Assembly: GCF_900232995.1 (NCBI RefSeq)
Contig: NZ_OCVX01000003.1
Coordinates: 772,978 to 836,977 of the forward strand
Reading direction: 5' to 3'
DNA: 64,000 nt
DNA from: Mycobacterium simulans
Lineage (GTDB): Bacteria > Actinomycetota > Actinomycetes > Mycobacteriales > Mycobacteriaceae
The position numbers and the translations under genes were made by a program. Below the pieces are notes generated by a model. That model was not told where the DNA came from, made no database searches, and was given only the letters and a program-made list of their open reading frames with translations. Each line of letters opens with the position of its first letter. Within the stretch, counting starts at the first letter, position 1. Of this stretch, positions 61,675-64,000 are shown one piece after another.

Positions 61675-64000
61675 TTAGGGCGTGGTGGCCGCGACCAAGT
61701 TGTTCGCCAACAGCGTGTGCTGGGATTGCGGCGGCCAGCCCACTTGAGTGTGGGCCTCCCATAGCTGCGCATAGCGGCCCCCAGCAGCGAGAAGTTCGGT
61801 GTGGGTGCCGTCCTCGATAACGCTCCCGTGCTCGAGCACGACAACACGATCGGCGGATTCGGCAATTCCGAGCTGGTGCGCCACAATCAATGTCGTCCGG
61901 CCGGCGGCCAGCCCGACAATCGCCCTGTGCACAACGGCCTCGGTAGCGGGATCCAAGGCGACGGTAGCCTCGTCCAGCAGCAGAATATCGGGATCGACCA
62001 GACGCGCCCTGGCCAGTGCGAGCAACTGCAGCTGGCCGGCGGAGAGATTGCGCCCGCCCGCGGCGGCCCGATGCGCGTACCCACCGTCGAGTGCGGTGAT
62101 CATCGGATGGGCACCGACCTCTCTGGCGGCACGTTCGACCTGCGCATCGGTGGCATCGGGCCGTCCGTATGCGATGGCATCGCGGACCGTCCCGGCGAAT
62201 AGGTACGGTTCCTGCGGCACGATGCCGAGGCGGCCGCGATAGCCGTCGATATCGAATTCCCTCAGGTCGCATCCGTCGACCCGCACTATCCCGGCGGTCG
62301 GATCATAGAACCGCGCCACCAACTTGAGCAGGGTGGATTTCCCGGACCCCGTGGAGCCGACGAAAACCACCGTCTGCCCGGCCGGAATTCGCAGGTCGAT
62401 ACCGGCCAATGCCGGCGCTTCCCGTGTCCGGTACCGGAAGTCGACGGCGTCGAACACCACCTCGCCGTGCAGCCTGCCCGCCGGCCGTGACACCGGTGAC
62501 GACGGCGACGGCGCGCTCAACAACGACCGGATCCGCGCGGCCGCCACCGCCGCCTGCTGATACCCGTCGAACATTTGCGAAAGCTGGTCTATCGGCGTGA
62601 ACAGCAGTTCGACATAAAGCAGGTACGTCACCAGTGCACCGACCGATATCACGCCCGCCTGGACCTCGCGTCCGCCGTCTAGCAGCACCAGGGTCGTCGC
62701 CAGGCTGCACAGGAAAGCCACGAATGGAAAGTACAAAGCCAGTAGCCGCTGGCCGCGCACCCGCGTTCGGCGATAGTCGTCGCTGTGCGCGAAATAGCTT
62801 TGCACTCCGACGTATTCGGCACGGAATGCCTGCGCGATCCGCAGCCCCGCCGCGTACTCACGCAGGGTGGCGGTCATCGTCCCCAGCCGTTGGCGTGCCT
62901 GCCGGTAGATCCAGTTCGACGCCCGCTGGAATTGCCAAGTCGCAAGGGCCAGCAGCGGCGCCGTGGCGATGATGAGCAGCACCAGCCTGGCGTGAATGGC
63001 CAACAGCACCACGAGAATGCCCACCAGAGTCACCGCACTGACCACCGCGGTGACCAGACCCGTTCGCAAAAACGCCACGATGGCCTCGACGTCGGAGGTA
63101 ACTGCGGTAACGATGTGGGCATCGCCGTCGTCTTCGAAAGCGTCCAGGCCAAGTCGCTGCGCATGGGAGAACACGCTGGACCGCAATCGAAACAGCACCT
63201 TTTCACCGGCGGCTCCGGCGACCATGGCACCTCCCCACTGCGCCACGAACCGGACGACTACGGCACCTGTGCCCACGAGCGCTGCGCACCACAGCACCGA
63301 CAGCAGGTGCTGGCGAACCCCGACGTCGATACCGTGACGGATGAGCAGGGGCGGTAGCAAACCCGCGCAGCTCTCGACTCCTACCAGGAGCAGGCTCAAC
63401 GCAAGCGGACCACGGAAGTCGCGCAGTAGGCGGTGGAACAGGCGGCGGCCGGGTGTGTGGACGCGAGGTTCGGCCGTGCAGCTGTTCGCATCGTGCGTGG
63501 CCGGTGGCGCTGGTCGTGTTGTCGGTGCTGGTACCGGCGCGCAGTCCTCGGCAACGAGGTCACCGGTGAGATCCGGTGCGGGCGATAGCAATTCGCGGTA
63601 TCGAGGGCAGCGTTCCCACAACTCGTCGGGGGTGCCGATGTCGAGCAGCCGCCCGGATTCCAGCACCGCGACCCGGTCGGCCAATGCGAGCATGGATCGC
63701 CGGCGGGTGAGGATGATCGCGGTACGATCCGCGATGACTTCGCGCAACACCTCATGAATTCCAGATTCGATGACGGCGTCCACAGCAGACGTCGGGTCGT
63801 CCAGAATCAGCAACCGCGGCCGGTCGAGTAACGCCCGGGCCAGGGCGATGCGCTGACGTTGCCCGCCGGACAGTGTCAGCCCGAGCGCACCGACGGCCGT
63901 GGCATAGCCGTCGGGCAAGGTGTCGACGAACTCGTCGACATGCGCTGCCCGGGCCGCCTCGGCAATCTGTTCCGCCGTCGCATCCGGCCGACCGTATGCG
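61675..64000 (-). CDS. ABC multidrug exporter, two fused half-transporters (Rv0194 homologue), 5' part beyond right edge
   Basis: The frame is open from the right edge to TAA at 61675. Present are the end of the first nucleotide-binding domain (signature LSGGQRQRIALARALL, Walker B LLILDDPTSAVD, switch His-poor LTRRRS), the second membrane domain with six helices, and the complete second NBD. The second NBD has Walker A GSTGSGKST, signature LSAGQLQLLALARARL and Walker B ILLLDEATVALD. The first NBD has the canonical signature while the second has LSAGQ, so the two ATP sites are asymmetric. Rv0194 gives resistance to beta-lactams and other drugs when overexpressed. About 775 of roughly 1200 residues are inside. 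Confidence 0.93.
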   Translation of the reverse strand, partial: AYGRPDATAEQIAEAARAAHVDEFVDTLPDGYATAVGALGLTLSGGQRQRIALARALLDRPRLLILDDPTSAVDAVIESGIHEVLREVIADRTAIILTRRRSMLALADRVAVLESGRLLDIGTPDELWERCPRYRELLSPAPDLTGDLVAEDCAPVPAPTTRPAPPATHDANSCTAEPRVHTPGRRLFHRLLRDFRGPLALSLLLVGVESCAGLLPPLLIRHGIDVGVRQHLLSVLWCAALVGTGAVVVRFVAQWGGAMVAGAAGEKVLFRLRSSVFSHAQRLGLDAFEDDGDAHIVTAVTSDVEAIVAFLRTGLVTAVVSAVTLVGILVVLLAIHARLVLLIIATAPLLALATWQFQRASNWIYRQARQRLGTMTATLREYAAGLRIAQAFRAEYVGVQSYFAHSDDYRRTRVRGQRLLALYFPFVAFLCSLATTLVLLDGGREVQAGVISVGALVTYLLYVELLFTPIDQLSQMFDGYQQAAVAAARIRSLLSAPSPSSPVSRPAGRLHGEVVFDAVDFRYRTREAPALAGIDLRIPAGQTVVFVGSTGSGKSTLLKLVARFYDPTAGIVRVDGCDLREFDIDGYRGRLGIVPQEPYLFAGTVRDAIAYGRPDATDAQVERAAREVGAHPMITALDGGYAHRAAAGGRNLSAGQLQLLALARARLVDPDILLLDEATVALDPATEAVVHRAIVGLAAGRTTLIVAHQLGIAESADRVVVLEHGSVIEDGTHTELLAAGGRYAQLWEAHTQVGWPPQSQHTLLANNLVAATTP

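Overview
The window is high-GC chromosomal DNA of a slow-growing Mycobacterium outside the strict M. tuberculosis complex, most likely of the M. kansasii / M. marinum type. This rests on MmpL3, MmpL11, Zmp1, OmamA/B, LipC, a PE-family relic and a type I modular PKS, and on near-complete gene-order conservation with M. tuberculosis Rv0194-Rv0228. The order is inverted here: the Rv0228 homologue is near the left end and the Rv0194 homologue at the right end. Rv numbers are assigned from memory of protein sequence and order; no search was run.

Left end (1-4516): the 5' part of a large modular PKS on the minus strand runs off the edge. Its first module is a KSQ-AT-ACP loading module. A nonsense-interrupted PE gene follows. 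4656-12687 carries the cell-envelope block of acyltransferase-3, DUF3068 protein, polytopic membrane protein, GT4 glycosyltransferase, methyltransferase and aldehyde dehydrogenase. 12982-16837 is a small regulatory and lipid block with two TetR regulators, an acyl-CoA synthetase and a membrane methyltransferase. 16846-28549 is lipid metabolism: EchA1, a wax-ester/TAG synthase, LipC, a membrane Mo-oxidoreductase, LipW, an amidohydrolase/CoA-transferase pair, a hotdog hydratase and FadE3.

28576-33450 looks like an insertion with lower GC: a radical-SAM protein, a PIN nuclease without an antitoxin, an MFS transporter, a decayed CDS and a CD225-type membrane protein. 33622-38374 is a four-gene overlapping operon (SDR, QueA-like, FadD4-like, enoyl-CoA hydratase) facing soxR across a perfect 20-bp palindrome like a SoxR box. 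It occupies the place where M. tuberculosis has Rv0212c-Rv0213c.

38396-64000 is the conserved core: pckA, two GTPase-like proteins, trmB, a NYN protein, mmpL3, an AI-2E family permease, a frameshifted UPF0104 gene, the Rv0203-type haem-binding protein, mmpL11, an XRE-like protein, omamB/omamA, zmp1, an Mo-oxidoreductase, TetR, LuxR and the 3' part of an Rv0194-like double ABC exporter. Together these genes deal with mycomembrane lipid export (MmpL3, MmpL11, DUF3068 protein), haem uptake (Rv0203 type with MmpL3/MmpL11), stabilisation of Mce lipid importers (OmamA/B), fatty-acid and sterol-like degradation, and drug efflux. No rRNA, tRNA, CRISPR array or intact insertion sequence was seen.
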